Assembly: GCA_015478675.1 (NCBI GenBank)
Contig: JADMIH010000228.1
Location: 1-5,360, forward strand
Direction: 5' to 3'
From: Chloroflexota bacterium
GTDB lineage: Bacteria; Chloroflexota; Chloroflexia; QHBQ01; JADMIH01
DNA length: 5,360 nucleotides
The notes under the pieces were generated by a model. It worked only from the letters and a program-made list of their open reading frames with translations. It did no database searches and was not told the DNA's origin. Shown in pieces: positions 1-5,337 of the stretch (its first letter is position 1; every line of letters begins with the position of its first letter). The position numbers and the translations under genes were made by a program.

Positions 1-51
1 ACTCACAAAAAGTAACTGCTCAGATATAGGGTGGAGAGAGAGGGAGCTAGC

Positions 52-92
52 CCCCATGCCCCCTCTCCCTTCATGGGAGAGGGGGCATGGGG
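52..92. repeat. Perfect 18-bp hairpin inside element A
   Basis: The left arm 52-69 (CCCCATGCCCCCTCTCCC) is exactly complementary to the right arm 75-92, with a 5-base loop TTCAT. The core GCCCCCTCTCCCTTCATGGG recurs at 4366-4385, which marks it as a dispersed repeat. There is no T-tract after it, so a terminator role is not supported. Such C/G-rich hairpins are common intergenic repeats in several GC-rich phyla. Confidence 0.85.
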
Positions 93-119
93 TGAGGGTG
101 CGTTGGGGGTGAGGGTGGG
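89..119 (+). other. G-quadruplex-type tract next to the hairpin
   Basis: Five G-runs (89-92, 96-98, 105-109, 113-115, 117-119) are separated by loops of 3, 6, 3 and 1 bases, which satisfies the usual G3+N1-7 pattern. The same arrangement is kept in the copy at 4396-4419 despite small indels. Whether it folds is an inference. Confidence 0.5.
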
Positions 120-182
120 TGGTACACAGATACCTCTTGAACTTTGCTCCACCCCAACTCTGAACATTTACCTGTAGAATCG

Positions 183-359
183 CTGGTGATTACCCACATC
201 TCAGATTGAGCGCAAGATTCCCGCTTTTGTAGCTGGTTCTATGGCTGGCGGCATGCCATTGCTTATCCTGTGTCGCCTGGTAGCAATAGACTTTCAGGCG
301 TGGGTTTGCTCTAAAGATGAGCAGTCTTGCTTGGATCCTGAGATGTGGGTAATCACCAG
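183..359. mobile_element. Element B: 177-bp MITE with perfect 22-bp inverted ends and a 9-bp direct repeat
   Basis: The left end 183-204 (starting CTGGTGATTACCCACATCTC) is the exact reverse complement of 338-359. The match continues imperfectly inward through GCAAGA on both sides (212-217 on the left). The element is flanked by GTAGAATCG (174-182) and GTAGAATAG (360-368), an 8/9 match in direct orientation directly abutting both ends, as expected for a target-site duplication. The interior has no transposase gene. A 9-bp duplication with ends starting CT is a known trait of IS4-group elements such as IS10 and IS50, so mobilisation by an IS4-like transposase encoded elsewhere is a reasonable but unproven guess. 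It is unrelated in sequence to element A. Confidence 0.8.
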
Positions 360-371
360 GTAGAATAGCTC

Positions 372-402
372 TTGACGCGTACCCACCCTTGTGCGTTATA
401 AT
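372..402 (+). promoter_or_regulatory. Sigma-70-type promoter for the E1 gene
   Basis: A TTGACG -35 box (372-377) and a consensus TATAAT -10 box (397-402) are separated by 19 bases, slightly longer than the ideal 17. Transcription would begin near 409, leaving an untranslated leader of about 150 bases before the GTG at 562. The -35 box lies 12 bp beyond the end of element B, so the promoter belongs to the pre-insertion sequence. A second TTGACA at 409-414 has no matching -10 box. Confidence 0.6.
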
Positions 403-415
403 AAGATGTTGACAA

Positions 416-434
416 TGACGTCACAATGCCGGCA
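416..434. promoter_or_regulatory. Tandem 8-bp palindromes just after the predicted transcription start
   Basis: TGACGTCA (416-423) and TGCCGGCA (427-434) are both perfect palindromes, separated by three bases, about 8-26 bases downstream of the inferred start site. That position is typical for a repressor site, but I do not recognise a cognate regulator. Chance occurrence is possible. Confidence 0.25.
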
Positions 435-550
435 CACAAATGTTCAGAACTCACAGGTGGCTGCCGGGCATCAGGCGTATTGTCATCTCTCCCCGCCTCC
501 CTGCCCCCACCCGCATGAGAGAACCACTCTCCCATCCATGCTATGCTGAT

Positions 551-555
551 GGAGG
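551..555 (+). promoter_or_regulatory. Shine-Dalgarno site that decides the GTG start of the E1 gene
   Basis: GGAGG lies six bases before the GTG at 562. No other in-frame start nearby has a comparable site, so the GTG is taken as the true start. Confidence 0.8.
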
Positions 556-561
556 CATCAC

Positions 562-2853
562 GTGATTACATACAAGACCAACCCGCGCCAAGCACAGACA
601 AAAACCCCATCCAAACCCACCCCCGCTGAAGAACTCCTTCAGCAGCGACGTGCCTTTTACTCTAGGCTCGTTGACCAGCTATTCGACCCCAACGACGACC
701 CCCAGGGCCGCAACATCCCCCGCACAGAGCTTGCCGGGCTAACTCTCTACGAGCTCCTTGGCGCATATACAGCCATGCGCACCTCACGCGAGATCGACCT
801 GATGCAGCAGCTCTTGCAGCGCACAGGCAACCTCTGGTTCTCTATCGCCGGAGCAGGCAAAGAAGCGATCAACGTCGCCATCTCCATGCACCTGCGCCCC
901 GACGATGCCAAGCTGCCCTACTACCGCGATCAGGCAATGGCCCTCTGGTGTGGCATCTCCCTCATCGACATCACCCGCCAGAGCGTCGCCTCAAGCCTTG
1001 ACCCCGCTTCCGGTGGCCGCCAGATGTCCAGCCACTTCGGCTCCGTTGACTTCAACTTCCCCACCGGCTCCACAATGACAGGCTCTCAGTGCCTCCCCGC
1101 CGTAGGCTACGCCGAGGCCCTCAAACTTGAGCGCAAGCTCGGCAAAAGGTTCAGCCGAGGCGCTAAAGATGGCTACGATGACACCATCGTTTACACATCG
1201 CTCGGCGACGGCACCACCTCAGAGGGCGAAGTAGAAGAGGCGATCAAAGACGCCGTGCGCAACATGGCTCCTATCATCTTTGTGGTCGAAGACGACGAGT
1301 GGGCTATCTCCACCCCCGTCAGCGTCAACATACCCGGCGGCAGCGTATCCCGAATGTACAGCCGCTACGCCAACCTCGGCCCAGATAACCACCTCGAAGT
1401 TATCGAACTCGACGGTACCGATTTCATTGCCTCCTACAAAGTGACACGCGACGTCGTCAACTATTGCCGTAGCCATAAAGGTCCCGTCCTTCTCCACGCG
1501 CACGTCACCCGCCCCCTGAGCCACTCCTCCGCCGATACCCAGGCTTATTATCGCAGCGCGGAAGACCTGGAGGCCGAAGCACAGCGCGACCCCCTCGCCC
1601 GTATGGTCGCCCTCTTCAATAACTATGGCATCACAGAGGCCACGCTGAAAAAGCTTGATGTCCTCGTCACCCGCGAAGTGCGTAGCGCAGCCGAGCTAGC
1701 CGTAAATGAGCCGAAAATAGACCCCAAAACAGTCCAGTACCACATAACCTCCACCCCCCTCAACCTGCGCGTCACCACCTTCCAGGATCGCGCAGCCAAC
1801 GTGCCTGAAGAAGACAAAAGCACCGAGCCTATTCCCATGCGCGACCTCATAACTCGCGCTCTCCTGGAAGAAATGCAGAAAGATGAGCGCATCGTACTCT
1901 TCGGACAGGATGTAGCCGACTACCCGGTTGCCGACCCCACCGGCAAGCTCAAGGGCAAGGGCGGCGTCTTTCACGTCACAAGAGGCGTCGGTGTAGCCAA
2001 CCCCGACCGCGTATGGAATGCGCCCCTGGCCGAAGCCACAATCCTCGGCACCGCCATGGGCTACTCCCTCGCAGGCTTTATGCCCGTCATCGAAATCCAG
2101 TTCCGCGACTACATCCACCCTGGCTGGCAGCAGCTTGTCGATGAAATCGCCACCCTGCGCTGGCGCTCCAACGGCATCTTCTCCTGCCCGATGGTTATCC
2201 GCGTGGCTTATGGCGATTACCTCGGCGGGGCAGGGGCTATCTGGCACAGCGAGGCAGCAGTCGGGCCTATCGCCCACTACCCCGGCCTCAGAGTGGTTGT
2301 CCCCTCTCTCGGCTCCGATGCAGTAGGTCTCTTCCGCGAAGCCGTTATCTCAGGCGACCCCGTCGTCTTCCTGGAGCCTAAGTCGCTCTATGAGGCTAAG
2401 CCCTCCCGCTCGTATTATCCCGGACCTGACTATCGTGTGCCGCTCGGCCTTGCTCGCGTGGCTCGTGAGGGCACCGACCTGACTATCGTAACCTACGGCA
2501 ACCTCTGGCCTCGCTCAATGGCAGCCGCCGAAAAGCTCGCCGCCCAGCATGGCATCAGCGCCGAGGTGATAGACCTTCGCACCACAGATGCCGGCTACGA
2601 CCGCACCACCATCCTGCAATCTATCCGCAAGACAGGCCACCTCCTCGTCGCCGACGAAGATCGCGCCATTGGTGGCTTCGGCTCCTCCATCGCCTCAGAG
2701 ATAGCGTCAAACTACTGGCATGAGCTACACGGCCCCATAGGTCGCGTACACCCCAGGTTCACACGCGTCTCCTACGGCCCCCAGGGCGAAAAGGCCATGA
2801 TGCCCAACCCCGACACAGTAGTAGAAGAGGCCTTGCGCATACTCAACATGTAG
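562..2853 (+). CDS. Fused 2-oxoacid dehydrogenase E1 alpha/beta (thiamine-diphosphate dependent)
   Basis: This 763-residue protein should catalyse thiamine-diphosphate-dependent decarboxylation of a 2-oxoacid (pyruvate or a branched-chain keto acid) and transfer the acyl group to lipoyl-E2 in a cytosolic complex. E1 alpha covers about residues 60-335. It has YYRDQAM (120-126), the cofactor motif GDGTTSEGE (215-223) and the loop TRPLSHSSAD (316-325) with His321, aligning with the GHS-x-x-D loop of the family. A linker leads to E1 beta (about 424-760). That half has the pyrimidine-binding segment APLAEA with catalytic-type Glu491, EIQFRDYI (511-518), RSNG (535-538), His562 and a C-terminal transketolase-like domain from about 630. 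The first 25 residues are a Lys/Thr/Pro-rich extension. The usual NN that closes the GDG motif is Asp244-Asp245. Most bacteria encode alpha and beta separately; fused forms occur in some phyla. No E2 or E3 gene is in view, so the substrate cannot be assigned. Start: GTG with GGAGG six bases upstream. Confidence 0.93.
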   Translation: MITYKTNPRQAQTKTPSKPTPAEELLQQRRAFYSRLVDQLFDPNDDPQGRNIPRTELAGLTLYELLGAYTAMRTSREIDLMQQLLQRTGNLWFSIAGAGKEAINVAISMHLRPDDAKLPYYRDQAMALWCGISLIDITRQSVASSLDPASGGRQMSSHFGSVDFNFPTGSTMTGSQCLPAVGYAEALKLERKLGKRFSRGAKDGYDDTIVYTSLGDGTTSEGEVEEAIKDAVRNMAPIIFVVEDDEWAISTPVSVNIPGGSVSRMYSRYANLGPDNHLEVIELDGTDFIASYKVTRDVVNYCRSHKGPVLLHAHVTRPLSHSSADTQAYYRSAEDLEAEAQRDPLARMVALFNNYGITEATLKKLDVLVTREVRSAAELAVNEPKIDPKTVQYHITSTPLNLRVTTFQDRAANVPEEDKSTEPIPMRDLITRALLEEMQKDERIVLFGQDVADYPVADPTGKLKGKGGVFHVTRGVGVANPDRVWNAPLAEATILGTAMGYSLAGFMPVIEIQFRDYIHPGWQQLVDEIATLRWRSNGIFSCPMVIRVAYGDYLGGAGAIWHSEAAVGPIAHYPGLRVVVPSLGSDAVGLFREAVISGDPVVFLEPKSLYEAKPSRSYYPGPDYRVPLGLARVAREGTDLTIVTYGNLWPRSMAAAEKLAAQHGISAEVIDLRTTDAGYDRTTILQSIRKTGHLLVADEDRAIGGFGSSIASEIASNYWHELHGPIGRVHPRFTRVSYGPQGEKAMMPNPDTVVEEALRILNM

Positions 2854-2877
2854 GCGCAAGCCTTGATTTGAAAACAA

Positions 2878-2910
2878 CAAAGCACCCGCCTCGTAGCTAC
2901 GGGTGCTTTG
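2878..2910. terminator. Hairpin terminator between convergent genes
   Basis: CAAAGCACCCG (2878-2888) pairs perfectly with CGGGTGCTTTG (2900-2910) around an 11-base loop. It starts 24 bases after the E1 stop codon. On the minus strand the stem is followed by a T-rich run (TTGTTTTC), so termination of the permease transcript is well supported. On the plus strand the downstream sequence is only mildly T-rich. It probably serves both converging genes. Confidence 0.75.
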
Positions 2911-2956
2911 CTACTTTGATTCTACGCTCTTCCCACCCCTCATGGCCTGACAGTAT

Positions 2957-2974
2957 CCAGCTAAAAATAGCTGG
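2957..2974. repeat. Small hairpin behind the permease gene
   Basis: CCAGCTA (2957-2963) and TAGCTGG (2968-2974) form a perfect 7-bp stem with an AAAA loop, 36 bases past the permease stop codon in its direction of transcription. No T-tract follows on either strand. It may stabilise the 3' end of the message or aid the stronger terminator at 2878-2910. Confidence 0.4.
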
Positions 2975-3010
2975 TAAAGCCCAATCCCCTTCCCCTCTTT
3001 CCCCACCAGA

Positions 3011-4105
3011 CTAACTGGCTGGCCCCGTGTCAGCAGTAACCTCGAGCTGATCATACCTCTTAACTTTGTATATCACGGTGGAGGTGACCCAGCTTGCGAC
3101 AAAAATGATGATAATGAGATAGCCTATCACCTCAAAATCCAGGTCCCCTACCCAGTTCCATAGACCACCATGTAGGTTGAATCTGTCGGCGATGATGCTC
3201 AAGAACTCGACTGTGCCGATGACCAACGCGATCAGCACCGATACCAGTGTAATATTAAGATTATAATATAGCTTACGTACCGGCTTCACAAAAGCCCAGC
3301 CATATGCCCCAAGCATCAGTATCGAGTCGGTGGTATCCACCAGGCTCATGCCCGCGGCGAAAAGCAAAGGAAATAGCATAACAAAGTAAATAGGCATTCC
3401 GGTGCCGCCAGCCGCAGCCGAGATGCCCAGGAGAGCGACTTCGCTCGCCGTATCGAAGCCCAAACCGAAAAGGAAGCCCAACGGGTACATCTTCCAACTT
3501 CTGTTTATCCGTCGCACTACAGGCCCAAAGAAGCGGCTCATCATTCCACGATTAGCCAGAAAACTCTCCAGCGTCTCCTCGCTATACACCCCTCCCCGCG
3601 CCACGCTGCGGAACATCCTGTACACATCTATCAACACCAGTAGATTGATGAAACCGATCAGGTACAGGAAAGCCGCCGATACAAAGGTGCCGATTAAGCC
3701 TCCTGCCGCTCTCCACTGCGGAAGATTGCTCTCCACCATAGCCGCAGCTATAGCTACCACTACGCTTAACAGCACAACCACCGTAGAGTGGCCCAGAGAG
3801 AAGAAGAAACCGACAGCCACAGGCCGCTTACCATCCTGCATCAGCTTGCGCGTTACGTTATCTATCGACGCGATGTGGTCGGCGTCTACTCCATGTCGCA
3901 GGCCAAAACTAAAAGCCAGCAACCCTGTGCCTAGCACTACAGGGTATTGGATGGACGCCACAAACGTCACCACCCAGAGGCCCACATTGAATATCGCCAG
4001 TATGATATACATGGCGATTATCTTGCCCCTGATTTCTTCCGATTGATCGTTCATCACCTGAGCAAAGATATTACCCCGTCGTACACGCCTTTCAACGCTA
4101 CCCAC
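3011..4105 (-). CDS. HoxN/NixA-family (NiCoT) nickel/cobalt permease
   Basis: This is a 364-residue integral membrane protein of the high-affinity Ni2+/Co2+ permease family, which imports trace metal for enzymes such as urease, NiFe hydrogenase or cobalamin-dependent enzymes. The family signature in the second membrane segment is RHGVDADHIASIDN (70-83), with the HX4DH metal motif at His71, Asp76 and His77. Further conserved blocks are FSLGHSTVV (102-110), LGFDTASE (215-222) and LFAAGMSLVDTTDS (248-261). About eight hydrophobic segments are visible, near residues 28-50, 57-80, 96-123, 134-161, 207-231, 238-264, 283-305 and 326-348. A charged loop lies at 162-205. Length is normal to slightly long for the family. 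The start is GTG at 4105, chosen for its strong ribosome site; Met18 is a weaker alternative. Ni versus Co preference cannot be read from the sequence. It lies divergent from a metalloregulator gene, which suggests metal-controlled expression. Confidence 0.95.
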   Translation of the reverse strand: MGSVERRVRRGNIFAQVMNDQSEEIRGKIIAMYIILAIFNVGLWVVTFVASIQYPVVLGTGLLAFSFGLRHGVDADHIASIDNVTRKLMQDGKRPVAVGFFFSLGHSTVVVLLSVVVAIAAAMVESNLPQWRAAGGLIGTFVSAAFLYLIGFINLLVLIDVYRMFRSVARGGVYSEETLESFLANRGMMSRFFGPVVRRINRSWKMYPLGFLFGLGFDTASEVALLGISAAAGGTGMPIYFVMLFPLLFAAGMSLVDTTDSILMLGAYGWAFVKPVRKLYYNLNITLVSVLIALVIGTVEFLSIIADRFNLHGGLWNWVGDLDFEVIGYLIIIIFVASWVTSTVIYKVKRYDQLEVTADTGPAS

Positions 4106-4112
4106 GAAAGTT

Positions 4113-4119
4113 CCTCCTT
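4113..4119 (-). promoter_or_regulatory. Shine-Dalgarno site that decides the GTG start of the permease
   Basis: On the minus strand AAGGAGG lies seven bases before the GTG at 4105. This near-perfect complement to the 16S tail favours the GTG over the downstream ATG codon. Confidence 0.85.
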
Positions 4120-4216
4120 GATTGCAACCCGCTCATAACAAACACCTGCGCGCTCTCCATTCCCCCGACGACCCACTCTACTTCGTACAGAGAAACGCAT
4201 AACCAGGAGCACTTCA

Positions 4217-4245
4217 ACTATACAATTTTCTGCAACTAGTTGCAA
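4217..4245 (-). promoter_or_regulatory. Promoter of the nickel/cobalt permease
   Basis: Read on the minus strand, TTGCAA (4245-4240) and TATAGT (4222-4217) are separated by exactly 17 bases. Transcription would begin near 4210 and leave a leader of about 105 bases before the GTG. I recognise no cobalamin or other riboswitch in that leader. The -35 box is embedded in a palindrome. Confidence 0.6.
4231..4244. promoter_or_regulatory. Perfect 14-bp palindrome over the permease -35 box, candidate operator
   Basis: TGCAACTAGTTGCA is self-complementary along its full length and covers five of the six bases of the permease -35 box. A bound dimeric regulator would block RNA polymerase. Single TTGCA half-sites also occur at 4122-4126 and 4276-4280. 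It does not resemble the NikR, Fur or IdeR boxes I know. The divergent DtxR-family protein is the obvious candidate binder, by position only. Confidence 0.5.
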
Positions 4246-4310
4246 CAGGTAATACGCCGGCAACCGCCCGCCGGATTGCACGCTCCCCCGCTAATTTGCG
4301 AAGGTGTCTC

Positions 4311-4420
4311 ATAACCGTTCAGAGTAGGAATGCAGGGGTGCCCCCTGGCTCTTCCCAAGAAGAAAGCCCCCTCTCCCTTCATGGGAGAGGGGCATGGGGT
4401 GAGGGTAGTTGGGTGAGGGC
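4311..4420. repeat. Second, partial copy of the element A repeat family
   Basis: It begins with ATAACCGTTCAGAGTAGG (4311-4328), related to the element A ends. It then carries the hairpin core (4366-4393, a 10-bp stem plus one bulged base around TTCAT) and the G-tracts GGGG, GGG, GGG, GGG (4396-4419). Against element A the segment from 4366 aligns with 58-118, apart from short indels. No right-hand inverted end is visible before the regulator's -35 box at 4423, so this copy is truncated or belongs to a variant lacking it. Confidence 0.7.
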
Positions 4421-4422
4421 GT

Positions 4423-4451
4423 TTGACAAGCCGTCGCATCGCGACTATACT
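4423..4451 (+). promoter_or_regulatory. Promoter of the DtxR-family regulator
   Basis: A consensus TTGACA (4423-4428) and TATACT (4446-4451) are separated by 17 bases, a near-ideal sigma-70 promoter. Transcription should begin near 4458, about 55 bases before the ATG at 4513. The open frame extends upstream to a TTG that is itself the first three bases of this -35 box, so that longer start cannot be translated from this promoter's transcript. Confidence 0.75.
4433..4445. promoter_or_regulatory. Inverted repeat in the promoter spacer, candidate operator
   Basis: GTCGC (4433-4437) and GCGAC (4441-4445) form a perfect 5-bp inverted repeat with a 3-base centre, between the -35 and -10 boxes of the regulator gene. 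The position suits autorepression. The repeat is short and differs from the palindrome before the permease, so either a different protein binds or it is chance. Confidence 0.3.
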
Positions 4452-4512
4452 GGCCGAGCATCGGGCAAGATGCGGCGCAGCAACCATAACCTCCACGGAG
4501 CCACTGAGGACC

Positions 4513-5268
4513 ATGTCCGCAATTTCCAACGTGACACGCGACTATCTGGAAACCATCTACAACATTACAGTAGAGGGCGACACAGTGGTAGGTGCGCGCT
4601 TAGCCGAAAAGTTCGGAGTTTCACAGCCCAACGTCGCGGAGGTGCTCAGGCGTATGCAAAGCAAGGGCCTCATCATAATGCCAGGACGTGGGCGGGGACG
4701 CCCCGGCGGCGGCATTGAGCTTACGCCGGAAGGACGCTATGAAGCCGAAGCTATGCTGCGCCAGCACAGGCTCGCCGAACGCTTTCTCGCCGATGTGCTC
4801 GGAATGGATTGGGTGCAGGCGCATGAAGAAGCTCACCACCTTGAGCTTGGCATCTCTGCCACCATCGAAGAGCGTTTGATGAAACTGCTTGGCAATCCAC
4901 GCACATGCCCACACGGCAACCCCATACCTACTCAAACCGTCAACAATCTTGAATATCTCCGTGAGCAGCACGCCCTTCGCCTCAGCACAGCCACCAAAGG
5001 CTCATCTGTAGAGGTAGTGCTCATCTCCGAAGTGGTAGAAGACGAATCCGCCCTCTTACAGAGCCTTGGCCAGATGGACATCATGCCCGGCGCGCGCATC
5101 ACAGTGTTGGAGCGGCACTCTGATACCGACACCCTTGACGTGAGCGTCACACCACGCACAACTCGCAAAGGTCAGGAGGGCATAGATACCCAAGGAGCGC
5201 GCGCTCCACACAAAGCAGAGTTGACCCACGACCTCGCCGCCAAAATATGGGTCAGACCCGCCGCCTGA
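4513..5268 (+). CDS. DtxR/MntR-family metal-dependent transcriptional regulator
   Basis: This 251-residue protein should be a dimeric, metal-sensing DNA-binding repressor. The winged-helix domain covers about 1-75, with recognition-helix region SQPNVAEVLRRM (37-48) and LTPEG (70-74) after the wing. The metal-binding and dimerisation domain (about 76-140) has HRLAERFL (85-92), HEEAHHLELGIS (104-115) and CPHGNPIP (132-139). An SH3-like/FeoA-like domain covers about 163-248 with an extended loop near 212-238. Asp10 and Glu13 are MntR-like. Of the six MntR primary ligands, Asp10, Glu13, His85 and Glu111 are kept, but the remaining two positions are His108 and Leu112. The wing has an insertion, GRGRGRPGGG (58-67). 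ATG at 4513 is chosen because it puts the first helix at the usual distance and follows TGAGGA, although that site is only two bases away. It is divergent from the permease, which suggests control of metal uptake. Metal identity is unknown. Confidence 0.92.
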   Translation: MSAISNVTRDYLETIYNITVEGDTVVGARLAEKFGVSQPNVAEVLRRMQSKGLIIMPGRGRGRPGGGIELTPEGRYEAEAMLRQHRLAERFLADVLGMDWVQAHEEAHHLELGISATIEERLMKLLGNPRTCPHGNPIPTQTVNNLEYLREQHALRLSTATKGSSVEVVLISEVVEDESALLQSLGQMDIMPGARITVLERHSDTDTLDVSVTPRTTRKGQEGIDTQGARAPHKAELTHDLAAKIWVRPAA

Positions 5269-5283
5269 TCCCCGGCAAGATGG

Positions 5284-5305
5284 CCTCGTCGAAACCTCGT
5301 CGAAA
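5284..5305. repeat. Tandem 11-bp direct repeat
   Basis: CCTCGTCGAAA occurs twice head to tail, starting 15 bases after the regulator stop codon. This is probably replication slippage. No function is apparent. Confidence 0.7.
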
Positions 5306-5337
5306 CCACACACCCTGCTCTGAATACCCACCCTAAC

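Larger units (their letters stand above)
12..171. mobile_element. Element A: 160-bp MITE-like repeat with imperfect 25-bp terminal inverted repeats
   Basis: The left end (12-36, beginning GTAACTGCTCAGA) and the reverse complement of the right end (147-171, beginning GTAAATGTTCAGA) match at 20 of 25 positions and both finish in GGTGGAG. Between them lie a perfect 18-bp hairpin (52-92) and a G-rich tract (89-119). There is no open reading frame of note. Related left ends recur at 4311 and 5338, so this is a dispersed family. I see no clear target-site duplication: the left flank ends in CACAAAAA and the right flank starts CTGTAGAA. Size, inverted ends and lack of coding capacity fit a miniature inverted-repeat element. 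It could instead be a structured intergenic repeat that does not move by transposition. Confidence 0.6.

Noticed and set aside
52..92. Hairpin as an intrinsic terminator of an upstream gene
   Set aside because: No T-tract follows on either strand, and the same structure recurs upstream of a promoter at 4366, so it is better explained as a dispersed repeat.
190..357. Stop-free minus-strand frame of about 55 codons through element B
   Set aside because: It has no start codon with a ribosome site, ends inside the inverted repeat, and the translated peptide does not resemble a transposase fragment I know.
409..414. Second -35 box TTGACA in the E1 leader
   Set aside because: No plausible -10 box lies 15-19 bases downstream.
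353..535. 60-codon minus-strand open frame
   Set aside because: It runs across the E1 promoter and the end of element B, has no recognisable domain and no good ribosome site. Its composition looks like non-coding leader.
1696..2277. 193-codon minus-strand frame within the E1 gene
   Set aside because: It is a shadow of the conserved E1 coding frame caused by high GC content, with no promoter or ribosome site.
3402..4046. 214-codon plus-strand frame opposite the permease
   Set aside because: It is antisense to a clearly conserved membrane protein gene, and its Thr/Arg/Pro-rich translation is a typical shadow of that gene.
4106..4210. Possible metal or cobalamin riboswitch in the permease leader
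   Set aside because: The leader of about 105 bases shows no B12 box and no paired-element layout I can match. A covariance-model search would be needed to revive the idea.
4423..4512. A 30-residue N-terminal extension of the regulator starting at TTG 4423
   Set aside because: The TTG is part of the -35 box of a near-consensus promoter, the extension has no family similarity, and ATG 4513 gives a normal DtxR N-terminus.
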